A stretch of DNA of 27,027 nucleotides from a virus. Made by a program: the position numbers and the translations under genes. Positions 17,029-26,334 of this stretch are shown here, one piece after another. Below the pieces are notes generated by a model that ran no database searches, was not told where the DNA came from, and was given only the letters and a program-made list of their open reading frames with translations. Location of the stretch: IMG/VR virus record IMGVR_UViG_3300013233_000219, positions 1 to 27,027 of that record; one strand, given 5' to 3'. Position 1 is the stretch's first letter; each line of letters starts with the position of its first letter.

Positions 17029-19878
17029 TTAGCAACCTACCGTCACGGAACATCCAACAATAACAACAGTCATATTAGCCATATTTGGATCAGTTGCTGC
17101 TGCGCTAGATTCTAGTTGTAGCAAATCTCCAGGTAACAGACTAACAGCTAATGGGATATCAATCACACCTGATGTGCTACCTGTTGCAAATGTAATGGTC
17201 CCTATTATAGATGTATTTTGTTTTATACTTACAGTCACGTTAGGTCCCGTTGGTGCAATAGCAACAACTGCCAATGAGCCTGGGGCATTAACGTCTAGTG
17301 ATATATTACGGGCAGATATAAATGACCCTACTATCTCAGTTGGCAATAATGACCCATTTACAAAATAACTAATATCGTATGGTATTTGGTGCGAATGGTT
17401 CTGTACTGATCCATCATTAAATGCAAGTTCTATCCAACCAACTGCGGTGGCAACAAATGATTTCCCTTCATTTGTAACATGAACAACCATACCAACAACC
17501 GTTGCTGGTAATGGCAAATCCACCAAATTAGCATATAGTGGTGTTTTTAATGCTTTTTCGTCTAACAATTCTTGCAATGCTGTTTGGGCATTATTTGAAT
17601 TTAATTGAGTATTCGTAATATTCGAGGGTGTTCCCCAATTTAAACTAGTCACATATGGATTAATAGTAACAACAAGCCCAGTATGGGTGTGGGTAAATGG
17701 TGCGTATCTAATATCTAAATCACTCAGTTCCTGTCCCTGTATAAATTTCGCATCAATAGAGCCACCAACAGAATATTGTTTCGTGCTTAAAATATTACCC
17801 GTTTGTGATATTGTGTCATTATCAGCAGTTAGCGTAGACCCCCCACCAAATAGAACCCACTCTGATGTATTAAATGCATATTGGTTATAAGCATGCAATG
17901 AAGAATCACTACAAACAAACACTGCATTGTTTAATTGGGGGGTTTCAAATCCAACTAATGTGCCAGTTACATCATATATTGCTATACTATTGTCCCTGCC
18001 AGAAAAAGATCCTGTTGCGACCTTGCTTGATGTCATGCTAATACCCAATCTAGCGCCATCTGGATTTATATCCAAAATCGATCCTCTATCTAACCATACA
18101 GTACCATCCCATACTACCACATTTCCTACTGTGATTGCGGTCCACGCACCACCAGACCCAATGGGAATAATATAAGCATCTGAGTAGTTTGGTTCTTGTG
18201 GTGGCGTGGATAATGTATCCGATATCAAACTGACAATACAAATAGGATCTAACCAGACCAATCCACTAACTAGTGTATCTACGTAATTCTTTGTTGCAGC
18301 GTGTAATTCGCTTGTAGGGTTGGATGATAACGTTAATAATCCCTGCATCGTATCACCTGACTTTGAAACTTTGTTAGTTCCCAGTTCCAATAAAGCACCT
18401 TCTGTGTTATTAGAATTAATTCCTGCTCCACTAACAAACGACACATCGACAGCATTGTGTAAATGTGGGAGAGGAATCCTCGCATCACTCAACCTTGGAT
18501 CTTGGTCACTTGGAACTATCGCAAGTTCTGGTATTGATGACGGTACTGTTAAAGTCACCCCACCAATACCAGTAACACCAGTATCTGATGTCAGAGCGAC
18601 TGGAATATTCTCTATTGATCCAGATGGTCCAGCATCACCTTTCCCACCCAATCCTTGTTCAAATATTACTGTGATATCATCAAGAATGCGAGCGACTGGA
18701 ACTCTACCGATTGGGTATGTTAATACGTCGAGCACATGGGGATCAATAGTAGTCAGCATGCCGTTTGATATCCACAATGGAGTACCAACCGCGACAGGGT
18801 TTGATCCTGTTGTCCAATTCCAATCATTATTTGATATAATCCCTTGTATTATTACTGCACCAATTTCATTTATCAATACCGATTCTGTTAGCATCCCAAC
18901 GATGGTAGTGCCAGCATCATCATACTGAGCTGTTTGTGCTTTCCCATCAGATTTCCATGCAACGACTGAGAATTCAGCTACAGAGTTTTCAAACGGGAAT
19001 TGGGCCCGTGCTACATTAGATTCTAACCGTATAGCATCAACTCTTGTGGCACCTGCAAAAAATTGATCTTCAGTAGTAAAAAATGTTCTATTGTCTCGGC
19101 GGATTGGTTTGGAATTCTCATCAAATATAACACGACCAGCGAACGAGGATGATGTATCGCCTATTTGTGTACCAGTAAAGGTTCCATTAATTGATTGTGG
19201 GATTAATGTCGTACCATTAACTACTTGAGTAGCAAACACACGAAGAACTTCCACCCACTGTTGGTCTTGTCGAACATAGTGAACGTTGGTTGTTGTGTTA
19301 TACCAATGACGTCCAGGCTGATCCAGTACATTACCAAGCGAATCAACGTCCAGCGTTACTGATCCATCTATGGTAGAGTCTGTGATTTCTGTTGTGACTA
19401 CTATGGCTGTTGTTCCATTAGTTTCATCGAACGTAGCCGAGTCCACAGTATACACACCATTATTGACTGATGAATTGGTAACATTAAATGGTTTACCGAT
19501 CGGTAACACATAATGTTCATTTACTATGAATGTACCAATACCAGCTAATCCAGGGATAACGCCAACAATAGTAGCATCTCCAGATCCAGGAGGAATGGAT
19601 TGTGATACTGGTTCCAGTGAGGTAGCACCAAATGTTCTGATAAAGGTTAAAGGATTAAAGTCCCAATATAACCAATACTGTTGTATTGGATCGAATGGGC
19701 CCACCCATGCATTTGAAATGTTATTATCTTCAGTGTGTAGGTAGTTTGAATTGTGGTGGGCTATTGCTACCACTGTTGGGCGATTGGTTGTTGATAAATC
19801 GAAGTTACCACTTCCATTCATGGATATAAATGGAAGTGTTTGGTGGCTTACAATACCCTGTCTGAATTTTAGTTTCAT
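17029..19878 (-). CDS. Large modular tail fibre protein (949 residues)
   Basis: Putative fibre protein, paralogous at its N-terminus with the 1135-residue protein (FRQGIVSHQ, YWLYWDFNP, GRVIFDENSKPIRRD, FFTTEDQF). The shaft holds typical trimeric fibre motifs: a His-x-His turn after DPRLSDARIPLPHLH, GDTMQGLLTLS with KNYVDTLVSGL, and a second one at RYAPFTHTHTG. One segment looks like a DUF2793-type module (YSDAYIIPIGSGGAWT, WDGTVWLDRG). After YANLVDLPLPATVVGMVVHV comes a C-terminal beta-sandwich (about 840-949) whose pattern resembles the tip of the 1135-residue protein (LPGDLLQLES against IAPGDIIEIRS). The start is ATG 19878 with GGGAA upstream and a late-type octamer 36 bases away. It is first in a probable three-gene late transcript. 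Confidence 0.86.
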   Translation of the reverse strand: MKLKFRQGIVSHQTLPFISMNGSGNFDLSTTNRPTVVAIAHHNSNYLHTEDNNISNAWVGPFDPIQQYWLYWDFNPLTFIRTFGATSLEPVSQSIPPGSGDATIVGVIPGLAGIGTFIVNEHYVLPIGKPFNVTNSSVNNGVYTVDSATFDETNGTTAIVVTTEITDSTIDGSVTLDVDSLGNVLDQPGRHWYNTTTNVHYVRQDQQWVEVLRVFATQVVNGTTLIPQSINGTFTGTQIGDTSSSFAGRVIFDENSKPIRRDNRTFFTTEDQFFAGATRVDAIRLESNVARAQFPFENSVAEFSVVAWKSDGKAQTAQYDDAGTTIVGMLTESVLINEIGAVIIQGIISNNDWNWTTGSNPVAVGTPLWISNGMLTTIDPHVLDVLTYPIGRVPVARILDDITVIFEQGLGGKGDAGPSGSIENIPVALTSDTGVTGIGGVTLTVPSSIPELAIVPSDQDPRLSDARIPLPHLHNAVDVSFVSGAGINSNNTEGALLELGTNKVSKSGDTMQGLLTLSSNPTSELHAATKNYVDTLVSGLVWLDPICIVSLISDTLSTPPQEPNYSDAYIIPIGSGGAWTAITVGNVVVWDGTVWLDRGSILDINPDGARLGISMTSSKVATGSFSGRDNSIAIYDVTGTLVGFETPQLNNAVFVCSDSSLHAYNQYAFNTSEWVLFGGGSTLTADNDTISQTGNILSTKQYSVGGSIDAKFIQGQELSDLDIRYAPFTHTHTGLVVTINPYVTSLNWGTPSNITNTQLNSNNAQTALQELLDEKALKTPLYANLVDLPLPATVVGMVVHVTNEGKSFVATAVGWIELAFNDGSVQNHSHQIPYDISYFVNGSLLPTEIVGSFISARNISLDVNAPGSLAVVAIAPTGPNVTVSIKQNTSIIGTITFATGSTSGVIDIPLAVSLLPGDLLQLESSAAATDPNMANMTVVIVGCSVTVGC

Positions 19879-19913
19879 GCTTTAATGTTCCCATAATACA
19901 ATATTATTTAATG

Positions 19914-19921
19914 TATTTATG
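19914..19921 (-). promoter_or_regulatory. Late-type promoter octamer for the 949-residue fibre operon
   Basis: Minus-strand CATAAATAC lies 36 bases before ATG 19878, in the 61-base gap behind the TAG of the 322-residue gene. Confidence 0.6.
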
Positions 19922-19939
19922 TGGAAGCAATAAAGCATA

Positions 19940-20908
19940 CTATGGATCTACAGTACGTTCCCTGTATATTTCCATTATCACAGACAGGTTCCAAGCTGAA
20001 TTGGAATTATTATAAACATTGATCCGTATGTAGTATCCTAAATCTACTCTCAATTCTGCAGTTTCTTCTGATGTTAGTGTGAAGTATGTGGTGCTAGAAC
20101 CATACAGTGGAATTTTATTAAAGTATCTGTGTACAGGGCGGTCAATGTCTGATATTCTATATGATCCTGTTGCATTCAAATTTGGAATAAGATTGGTTCC
20201 ATCAAAATCCCAATCACCATCTTTTGAATATGGGCGAGGCATTAACTTGGGGGTAGCGGCAAAACCAATAGTACCTGTACCTACACCACCTGGTGCTGGT
20301 TTGATCCAGTTATCTACTAACACACAATCCAGATTTGCCACTGATTGTGTTGTAGTGGCTGGGGCCATAACATCTGCCGATAGATAATCAGGGATTCCAC
20401 CGTTTTCGAATTTTAGATATGCTTCATGTACCCACACTCTGCCATGTCTGGGATCAAATTTTATATCTTTCGAGTCCACATGTGATCCAACTGCATCATA
20501 CGTCATGTTGAACATTAATAAATCACCGGCACCTATGCTGTTGGTTGCTATTTCTTGAGTTATATCATCCCCACACCCTGCCCAAACTGCAAATGTTGTC
20601 ACATCATCAGGTTCTGGCTTAGATGATGAATGTACTGATAATTTATTGCCCAGTGAAGACGATAAAGGCAATGTATCACCCAATAGCCAATTCCAACCCT
20701 TTACTGGATCTGTGATATCATCTGTTATGTCTGTGCCAGAGCACACGACTAAATCACCAGAACCTATCAAAGCGAATACATCACTGTCGCCCGGCCAAGC
20801 TGCTACATCTCCTGCCGATAGCAAATAATATGTACCTGCCGCAATTGAGTTACCAGCGACTGTCATTCCTATTAATGTTTTGTTTCCTACTTTTACTATT
20901 CTACTCAT
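19940..20908 (-). CDS. Putative virion structural protein (322 residues)
   Basis: Unrecognised beta-rich protein. The first 100 residues have strand-turn patterns typical of phage decoration proteins (KTLIGMTVAGNSIAAGTYYL, then GSGDLVVCSG). The middle holds a conserved-looking block (KDIKFDPRHGRVWVHEAYLKF), and the C-terminus resembles a small beta-sandwich (VDLGYYIRINVYNNSNSAWN). No signal peptide or membrane segment. The start is ATG 20908 with AAGAGA upstream, overlapping the ParB-like gene by eight bases. The stop is TAG. It lies at the end of the transcript that includes the collagen-like fibre gene, so a virion role is inferred from position and composition. Confidence 0.72.
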   Translation of the reverse strand: MSRIVKVGNKTLIGMTVAGNSIAAGTYYLLSAGDVAAWPGDSDVFALIGSGDLVVCSGTDITDDITDPVKGWNWLLGDTLPLSSSLGNKLSVHSSSKPEPDDVTTFAVWAGCGDDITQEIATNSIGAGDLLMFNMTYDAVGSHVDSKDIKFDPRHGRVWVHEAYLKFENGGIPDYLSADVMAPATTTQSVANLDCVLVDNWIKPAPGGVGTGTIGFAATPKLMPRPYSKDGDWDFDGTNLIPNLNATGSYRISDIDRPVHRYFNKIPLYGSSTTYFTLTSEETAELRVDLGYYIRINVYNNSNSAWNLSVIMEIYRERTVDP

Positions 20909-21287
20909 TGTAATGTCTCTTGTAATATGTATAATCTATTTTGGGTATTATTACTGTTACTGTTTTTCTGTTTAGCAGTTTTGCTGCTGATAATCTGTGA
21001 TTGCCGTCCAATACATATAATTTAGAATGCCAGTGTGGATTTAACTCACCACATCTTAGCAATTTTCCAAATGATACCCAACTCGGCCCTAAGTCTACAC
21101 CATCACCTAGTAGTTTTTTATATTTATCTACCCGCTCATCTTCAACTTGCTGTTTTTCGCAATTGACAATTGATATATCAACTTCGATAAATTCTTCCTT
21201 CATGTATCGATAATTAAATGGAAACACATATGATGTTAAGCCTTCCCATTGGTCGTGGTGTATATCGTGTGCTTCTGTGAACGTCAT
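20901..21287 (-). CDS. Small ParB/sulfiredoxin-fold protein
   Basis: Protein of 128 residues. The C-terminal half carries the ParB-like pattern: VEDERVDKYKKLL, then LYVLDGNHRLSAAKLLNRKTVTVIIPK. In ParB-family proteins the DGxHR motif forms the nucleotide-binding pocket (CTPase, nuclease or, in sulfiredoxin, ATP-binding). No helix-turn-helix is present, so it is not a classical partition protein. The start is taken as ATG 21287, which forms TAATG with the upstream stop; an upstream start at 21320 would only add out-of-frame translation of the fibre gene's end. It is sandwiched between virion genes, which is odd for such a domain. It may modify or process a fibre, or be an inserted cargo gene. 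Confidence 0.78.
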   Translation of the reverse strand: MTFTEAHDIHHDQWEGLTSYVFPFNYRYMKEEFIEVDISIVNCEKQQVEDERVDKYKKLLGDGVDLGPSWVSFGKLLRCGELNPHWHSKLYVLDGNHRLSAAKLLNRKTVTVIIPKIDYTYYKRHYNE

Positions 21288-23728
21288 TAACTGGAACCAC
21301 CACCGGTTGTTGTAGCCCAATCACCACTCCAATCATCAATAATTTGTTCCGAATTTGATTCTATTGCAATAAAATATAACACAACACTTACATTACTTGG
21401 ATATCTACCAGCATCACTCATATATATTCCAACTTTATCTCCAGCATCAAATATTACATCAATTGGAAAATCAGATTTACGGGCGGTTCTTGCATTGCGG
21501 ACTGCCCATACCAAATCTAAGTTTTTGGGTGACGTCCCCACCCCTTCTGGAGTCGAGTATATTCGTATGTCGGTACTTCTGTCAGAATATCTGTTTGCGA
21601 ATGTGACCGCAACTAATTTTGATTTGAATGGCAGTACACCTTGTGTTCTGTTTGAGTATTTGTTGTCACCATAAATTTCTAACCATTCATTCTTTGCTGT
21701 TCCAGCTTCATTGAATATTAATTGATGTGACATTCCGACAATGCCAGTTCCACCAGACGGTCCCTGTACTCCTTGCGGTCCAGCGTTGCCTTGTATTCCT
21801 TGTGGACCTTCTACTCCCAATGCACCAGTTGGTCCAGTTGGTCCAGTTGGTCCAGTGTTGCCAAGTGGTCCTTGTGGGCCATCGTTTCCTGTTGTTCCGG
21901 CAGGCCCCACTAGTCCTGTCTGTCCTATACTTCCTTGGTCACCTTGTATTCCTTGAGGTCCTTGTATACCGGCTGCACCATCAACTGACATGTCAGTGAT
22001 GTATACCCAACTTGTTCCGTTGTATAGATATAATTTGCCGTAATCAACGTCTGTTGTTGGTAAAGTACCAGCAACCAAACCGAAGCTATTCGGAGTTATT
22101 GTTCCGGCTAATAATTCTGCTACTGAATTGAATATAGTTTCAATATTAAACCCATCACCAGTGTCTCCTTTGTCACCAGATAGTCCGGTTGGCCCTTGTA
22201 ATCCAGTATCACCTTGTATTCCCTGTGATCCTTGTATTCCCTGTGATCCTTGTAATCCAGTATCACCTTGTATTCCTTGAGGGCCAGTCGGTCCTTGTAA
22301 TCCAGTATCACCTTGTATTCCTTGAGGGCCAGTCGGTCCTTGTAATCCAGTATCACCTTGTATTCCTTGAGGGCCAGTCGGTCCATCTATCCCAGATATA
22401 CCATCTATACCATCTATACCATCTACTCCGTCTATACCAACCGCACCAGCATTACCTTGAGGTCCTATTGATCCAACCGCACCAGCATTACCTTGAGGTC
22501 CTATTGATCCAACCGCACCAGCATTACCTTGAGGTCCTTGGATGCCGGCTGCTCCCTCAACTGACATGTCAGTGATGTATACCCAACTTGTTCCGTTGTA
22601 TAGATATAATTTGCCGTAATCAATATCTGTTGTTAGTAAGGTACCGGCAACCAAACCGAAGCTATTCGGAGTTATTGTTCCGGCTAATAATTCTGCTACT
22701 GAATTGAATACCATATCTATTGAAAAATTCTGGCCAACAGGACCTGTTAATCCAGTTAATCCAATATCACCTTGTATTCCTTGAGGGCCTATTACTCCAG
22801 TGTTGCCTTGTGTTCCTTGTATTCCTTGAGCGCCTGTTACGCCAATTAATCCAATGTCACCTTGTATTCCTTGTATTCCTTGTATTCCTGCATCACCTTG
22901 TATTCCTTGAGCGCCTGTTAACCCAGTATCACCAGTATTCCCAGTTACACCTACCGGCCCTATTGGCCCAATTACTCCTTCTGGACCTTGTGGGCCCTCG
23001 CTTCCTTGTATCCCTTGTGATCCCTGAGGTCCTATCAAATAATTAACAAAATCAATTTCTGTTCCGGTGTTGCCTGAATTTGTCCAAGATTCGTAAGCAC
23101 TACCCAGTCCTGTTATTCCGTTTGTGCCGACTACAGTAATACTATGTTCGACGTCTACTAACATATCAGCTGATGTTCCGTTATCTCCCCTACCTATAGC
23201 AACCCGAAATCCGAATTGAGTTTGGTTTGATATTTGCACGTTTGTGTCAGTTGTTGTGTTTATTGGTTGTCCCAGTGGCAAATACGCTGTTGATCCGTAT
23301 GGTTGGACAAAAGTGTAATCATATACTCCAGTTCCACTCTTCGTTACGTTCAATCCATTGCTCGCTATGACGGTTCCGATTGTGGAAGTTTTTGCGTATG
23401 CGTAGAACCCATGAGCAGTAGCATTTGCAATCTCCTCTGCTATTTTGGCTGATGTCCAAATAACATTTGATGATGGTGGTAATGAATCATCAATAGGTAA
23501 TGTGTTATCTGTTGTTATCGCATCGACTGGACATGCCCAATCCGTAAGATATGTATCAAATATTAATTCTTCTGCTGGTGTGAGTGGTGATGCAAATTCA
23601 AAGTCAGCATCACCATCCCCAGCATCAATAATCTGAATACAATTGGGGGGTATTGTTGGCTCCGCATTTAAAGAGTCTAGGAATACACCAATACATGTAG
23701 TGGTGAATATTTTCGTATAAAAAGCCAT
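21287..23728 (-). CDS. Collagen-like fibre protein (813 residues)
   Basis: Probable trimeric virion fibre. Residues 1-230 are a non-collagenous N-terminal region. Residues about 231-664 are Gly-X-Y triplets ([12 protein letters not shown] and variants) forming a collagen-like triple helix, split into three stretches by two nearly identical modules of about 55 residues ([20 protein letters not shown] ... [15 protein letters not shown]) at about 331-390 and 526-582. Residues 665-813 are a globular C-terminal domain ([35 protein letters not shown]) of the kind that trimerises or binds receptors. The start is ATG 23728, forming TAATG with the preceding stop, and its own stop forms TAATG with the ParB-like gene. 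The coding DNA contains exact tandem and direct repeats, which could allow length changes. Confidence 0.9.
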   Translation of the reverse strand: MAFYTKIFTTTCIGVFLDSLNAEPTIPPNCIQIIDAGDGDADFEFASPLTPAEELIFDTYLTDWACPVDAITTDNTLPIDDSLPPSSNVIWTSAKIAEEIANATAHGFYAYAKTSTIGTVIASNGLNVTKSGTGVYDYTFVQPYGSTAYLPLGQPINTTTDTNVQISNQTQFGFRVAIGRGDNGTSADMLVDVEHSITVVGTNGITGLGSAYESWTNSGNTGTEIDFVNYLIGPQGSQGIQGSEGPQGPEGVIGPIGPVGVTGNTGDTGLTGAQGIQGDAGIQGIQGIQGDIGLIGVTGAQGIQGTQGNTGVIGPQGIQGDIGLTGLTGPVGQNFSIDMVFNSVAELLAGTITPNSFGLVAGTLLTTDIDYGKLYLYNGTSWVYITDMSVEGAAGIQGPQGNAGAVGSIGPQGNAGAVGSIGPQGNAGAVGIDGVDGIDGIDGISGIDGPTGPQGIQGDTGLQGPTGPQGIQGDTGLQGPTGPQGIQGDTGLQGSQGIQGSQGIQGDTGLQGPTGLSGDKGDTGDGFNIETIFNSVAELLAGTITPNSFGLVAGTLPTTDVDYGKLYLYNGTSWVYITDMSVDGAAGIQGPQGIQGDQGSIGQTGLVGPAGTTGNDGPQGPLGNTGPTGPTGPTGALGVEGPQGIQGNAGPQGVQGPSGGTGIVGMSHQLIFNEAGTAKNEWLEIYGDNKYSNRTQGVLPFKSKLVAVTFANRYSDRSTDIRIYSTPEGVGTSPKNLDLVWAVRNARTARKSDFPIDVIFDAGDKVGIYMSDAGRYPSNVSVVLYFIAIESNSEQIIDDWSGDWATTTGGGSS
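21981..22134 (-). repeat. Direct repeat copy 1 (154 bp), fibre linker module
   Basis: Nearly identical to 22557-22710, with only a few mismatches, mostly near the middle. The two copies are 576 bases apart in the same orientation and frame, and encode the same non-collagenous module. Confidence 0.93.
22248..22382 (-). repeat. Three exact 45-bp tandem repeats in the collagen-like gene
   Basis: Three copies starting at 22248, 22293 and 22338, identical by eye, each encoding a 15-residue collagen-like unit ([15 protein letters not shown]). Being a multiple of nine bases, gain or loss of a unit keeps both frame and triplet register. Confidence 0.95.
22439..22538 (-). repeat. 36-bp tandem repeats (2.8 copies) in the collagen-like gene
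   Basis: Units start at 22439, 22475 and 22511 and encode [12 protein letters not shown]. Next to them, 22389-22437 holds shorter nine-base repeats (ATACCATCT) encoding Gly-Ile-Asp triplets. Confidence 0.92.
22557..22710 (-). repeat. Direct repeat copy 2 (154 bp), fibre linker module
   Basis: Partner of 21981-22134. Recombination between the two would delete 576 bases (192 codons) in frame. Confidence 0.93.
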
Positions 23729-24633
23729 TAATCTATCTCACTTATTGTTAATCGGCAAGCGTTCGCCGTTGTTACTACTGTTCCGTTAACTTCTCGTATT
23801 TGAACTCGGATAGTGTCACCAGCTGTTATCGCTAGCAACGACGCAGATGAGGCAGTATTGTGTCCAGAGTTACTGTTTCTATGATACCCATATGCAAATG
23901 TGCCAGCAACATCAATCCCGTTTATTTGTAATTTACTCTCTGATGTTGAGCGTGAACCGGTTGAATTGCATGTAGCATCAAATATTAATTTATAATTTCC
24001 TGATTTGTTGATTGTGACTTCACCTGTCACGTTTGTATATATTGGGTCGCTTCTAACATCTATCCCCATCAATAGCGTGACAAAAGTTGCCGTTAGTGTT
24101 TGTGTTGTTGCTCCATTGTGAGAATGGAAATGTTCTTTTGGTATTGGAATTGCTGCTTCTATTTGAGCTAATGTATCCAATAAATCCGTTGGGGTTATGA
24201 CTGTAGTTAAAGTTGATCCCACCAAAGTGCCATCAAAATTACCACTTGAGTTAAAAATTCCACCTGAACCAAGTTCTATCGCATCAACTTCTAATTGAGT
24301 ATTAGTTCCAGGGACTGGAATATTCACCCAAGAGGTTCCATCCCATTGGAGAATATCTGTTGTTGTTAAGTTTGTAAGAACAACATCGGATAATGTGGCA
24401 ACCGAAGATATTGGTATGTTGCTGGTGTCTGTTAGTTTGCGCCAATCAACATCGGCAGGTCCGAATTTGGCGTATATTTCTCCAGACACCCCACCATCCT
24501 GGCGCAGGTACAATGAGCCCTGAGGCGCATTAAACCCCAATCCAGTATCTGGTTGGAGTAGACCTGACGCAATTAGCGCTAGATCATCTAACGACAGAAC
24601 TTCTACGCGAAACCCATTATCGATGTTTGCCAT
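23728..24633 (-). CDS. Modular virion protein with a C1q/TNF-like C-terminal domain
   Basis: Protein of 301 residues. The N-terminal part has a fibre module (APQGSLYLRQDGG, then DVDWRKL) also seen in the 415-residue protein. A middle linker follows with WDGTSWVNI and a His-x-His turn (EHFHSHNG). From about residue 190 the pattern NKSGNYKLIFDATCNS, SKLQINGIDVAG and ITAGDTIRVQI fits the beta-sandwich of C1q/TNF-like domains, which form trimers at fibre tips. The start is ATG 24633 with AAAGGA upstream. Its stop overlaps the start of the collagen-like gene as TAATG, so the two are translationally coupled and may work on the same appendage. Confidence 0.8.
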   Translation of the reverse strand: MANIDNGFRVEVLSLDDLALIASGLLQPDTGLGFNAPQGSLYLRQDGGVSGEIYAKFGPADVDWRKLTDTSNIPISSVATLSDVVLTNLTTTDILQWDGTSWVNIPVPGTNTQLEVDAIELGSGGIFNSSGNFDGTLVGSTLTTVITPTDLLDTLAQIEAAIPIPKEHFHSHNGATTQTLTATFVTLLMGIDVRSDPIYTNVTGEVTINKSGNYKLIFDATCNSTGSRSTSESKLQINGIDVAGTFAYGYHRNSNSGHNTASSASLLAITAGDTIRVQIREVNGTVVTTANACRLTISEID

Positions 24634-24656
24634 ATTATTATCCTTTGTTTACTTTG

Positions 24657-25904
24657 TTAGAACGATGTGAATGCTACACGGCGAATAACATAGTCAATAT
24701 TCCCGGTTGCTGTCAAACGCAAGCGCATATCAACACCAGAAATATCAACATCAATGTTAAATCCAGGAATATTAGATCCTAGTTTTAATATAGCGTATTC
24801 GGTATGGTCAATCAAAGCTACACCATCATTCATTGAGTGTACTTCCAGTGAACGTCTGTTAGCTGGTGTTGATGTTTGTCTGACCTGAATAATCCATTTG
24901 GATTCGGTAGCAATCAATAACGGAATAGTATCAAGAGTTATGCCAGCTGTAGCATCTATACTATTACCAACAAGAGTTAGTCCTTGATTTTGCAATGACC
25001 CGATAGCAGTATCAATAGCATCAATACTGGATGCTACAGTTTCACCATCTACAACTACATTATCATTGGTATATGTTCTGTCACCAATTGCATTGTTTAA
25101 ATCATTTAACGCGTCTGTTACTTCAAGTGATCCTGCTGCACCCCATACCATGTCACCGGATATTGCATTATTTCCACCATCGTTGAGAATTTCGCCAGTA
25201 CCCATAGCATTGTCCAACTTACCAACAGCTATTTCCAGGTTATCACTTTGTGTTATTACATCTGTTGATGTATATGATGGTAATTCAGAGCCTGGACCTG
25301 TTTTGCCAGTGAATGCACGCAAAAAACCTAATTCTGCAAAACCTGCGGCAGACCCAAATTGAACCCATGTTATACCATCATATACCCATTGTTCTTCGGC
25401 GTGTGTACCATCTTGAACAAGAACAGCATCACCAGAAGATTCCTGGTTAGGATCTTCTGTCCATGTAGTGCCATCCCACGTGAATATGTTTTGATCGGTG
25501 GTTAACGTAATGTTAGAGAATAAAACTCTATCTCCAACAATTAGTGTAACGCCATCAATTATTCCAGTTGTAGGAATTGCTGCTGCGTTTGCATATGGGG
25601 TGGTATCTTGCACTCGAACTGGTTCACGCCAAGAAAGCCCTTGTGCTACTGCATCAACATAATCTTTATCGGAGGTTACTTTCCAATCAGCTGCACTGTT
25701 GTTAGCTGTAGACCATTTATAATAAAGTTGAAGATTGTTTGTTTCAACGTCCGTACGCATGTACATTGATCCAATTGGACCACCATCTTGTACATTTGCA
25801 TCACCACCAGGTAGCCCTGTTCCTTGCAAGATATAAGCATTTGAACTTAAATCATCACTCTGGACATCAACACCACCAATTACTCGGAAAAGATCGAGAC
25901 TCAT
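24657..25904 (-). CDS. Tail fibre-like structural protein (415 residues)
   Basis: Protein with modules found in T4-like virion fibres: GPIGSMYMRTD near 45-55, DYVDAVAQGLSWREPVRVQD near 80-100, then GVTLIVGDRVLF and TWDGTTWTED. This YVD-to-GDRVL module recurs in the 1135-residue fibre and, more distantly, in the 949-residue one. A helical stretch follows (DNLEIAVGKLDNAMG, then VTDALNDLNNAIGD), suggesting a coiled-coil segment. The C-terminus is a small beta domain (KWIIQVRQTS, YAILKLGSNIPGF). The start is ATG 25904 with a strong AAGGAG site. A late-type octamer lies 44 bases upstream, overlapping the stop of the preceding gene. The next gene follows after 23 bases. Confidence 0.82.
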   Translation of the reverse strand: MSLDLFRVIGGVDVQSDDLSSNAYILQGTGLPGGDANVQDGGPIGSMYMRTDVETNNLQLYYKWSTANNSAADWKVTSDKDYVDAVAQGLSWREPVRVQDTTPYANAAAIPTTGIIDGVTLIVGDRVLFSNITLTTDQNIFTWDGTTWTEDPNQESSGDAVLVQDGTHAEEQWVYDGITWVQFGSAAGFAELGFLRAFTGKTGPGSELPSYTSTDVITQSDNLEIAVGKLDNAMGTGEILNDGGNNAISGDMVWGAAGSLEVTDALNDLNNAIGDRTYTNDNVVVDGETVASSIDAIDTAIGSLQNQGLTLVGNSIDATAGITLDTIPLLIATESKWIIQVRQTSTPANRRSLEVHSMNDGVALIDHTEYAILKLGSNIPGFNIDVDISGVDMRLRLTATGNIDYVIRRVAFTSF

Positions 25905-25947
25905 TTTTTTCTCCTTGAAAAAAGTTAATAAATTAGTTTATCATTAT

Positions 25948-25955
25948 TATTTATC
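25948..25955 (-). promoter_or_regulatory. Possible late-type octamer (GATAAATA) for the 415-residue gene
   Basis: Minus-strand GATAAATA lies 44 bases before ATG 25904 and overlaps the TGA of the upstream gene. One base differs from CATAAATA, and the surrounding sequence is AT-rich, so this is weaker than the other sites. Confidence 0.4.
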
Positions 25956-26331
25956 ACGGTTGCAGTTGAATCCGTACAATATTTATCGTTATTGTGTTTG
26001 TGGGGTGATTATTTGTCATATTCAACTCAAGAGTGAGCGATGGAACAGTTCCGGATACTGTCACATCCACAAGATGGGACATTGAATCTCCAACCAATCC
26101 ATATCGGTTCCACCTAGGTTCTGTTCCAAAATTGTGATTTGCTACAACTTCGGCAGTTAATACTTGTTCTGCTACTGTGTCTATTATCGTGTATAACCAC
26201 TTCACCGACTCACCACCAACACTATCAACTGTTATTGTATCACCTGGTGCAATAGATGTGCCTTGTATTATGGTACCTGGTATTCCCGACTCACCACCAC
26301 CTATTGGTCTTGTTAAAACTACAGTAGCCAT
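25954..26331 (-). CDS. Small putative structural protein (125 residues)
   Basis: Unrecognised protein, almost all beta-strand by pattern: MATVVLTRPIGGGESG, then SVKWLYTIIDTVAEQVLTAEV and SLTLELNMTNNH near the C-terminus. The alternating hydrophobic and polar residues and small size suit a virion decoration or fibre-associated protein. The start is ATG 26331 with a run of five G's upstream as ribosome-binding site, three bases after the stop of the 77-residue gene, so both are in one late transcript. The stop is TGA. Confidence 0.72.
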   Translation of the reverse strand: MATVVLTRPIGGGESGIPGTIIQGTSIAPGDTITVDSVGGESVKWLYTIIDTVAEQVLTAEVVANHNFGTEPRWNRYGLVGDSMSHLVDVTVSGTVPSLTLELNMTNNHPTNTITINIVRIQLQP

Positions 26332-26334
26332 TTG

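Noticed and set aside
21288-21320. Longer N-terminus for the ParB-like protein (start at 21320)
   Set aside because: It falls in the 3' end of the fibre gene; TAATG coupling at 21287 is a better start.
22120-22386. Minus-strand frame with repeated [15 protein letters not shown]
   Set aside because: Out-of-frame reading of the 45-bp tandem repeats inside the collagen-like gene.
21981-22710. CRISPR array in the repeat-rich region
   Set aside because: Repeats are contiguous coding units in collagen frame with no unique spacers.
21727-23046. Plus-strand frames with repetitive Gly-Pro-Cys or Leu-Val-Phe patterns
   Set aside because: These are antisense readings of the collagen-like repeats.
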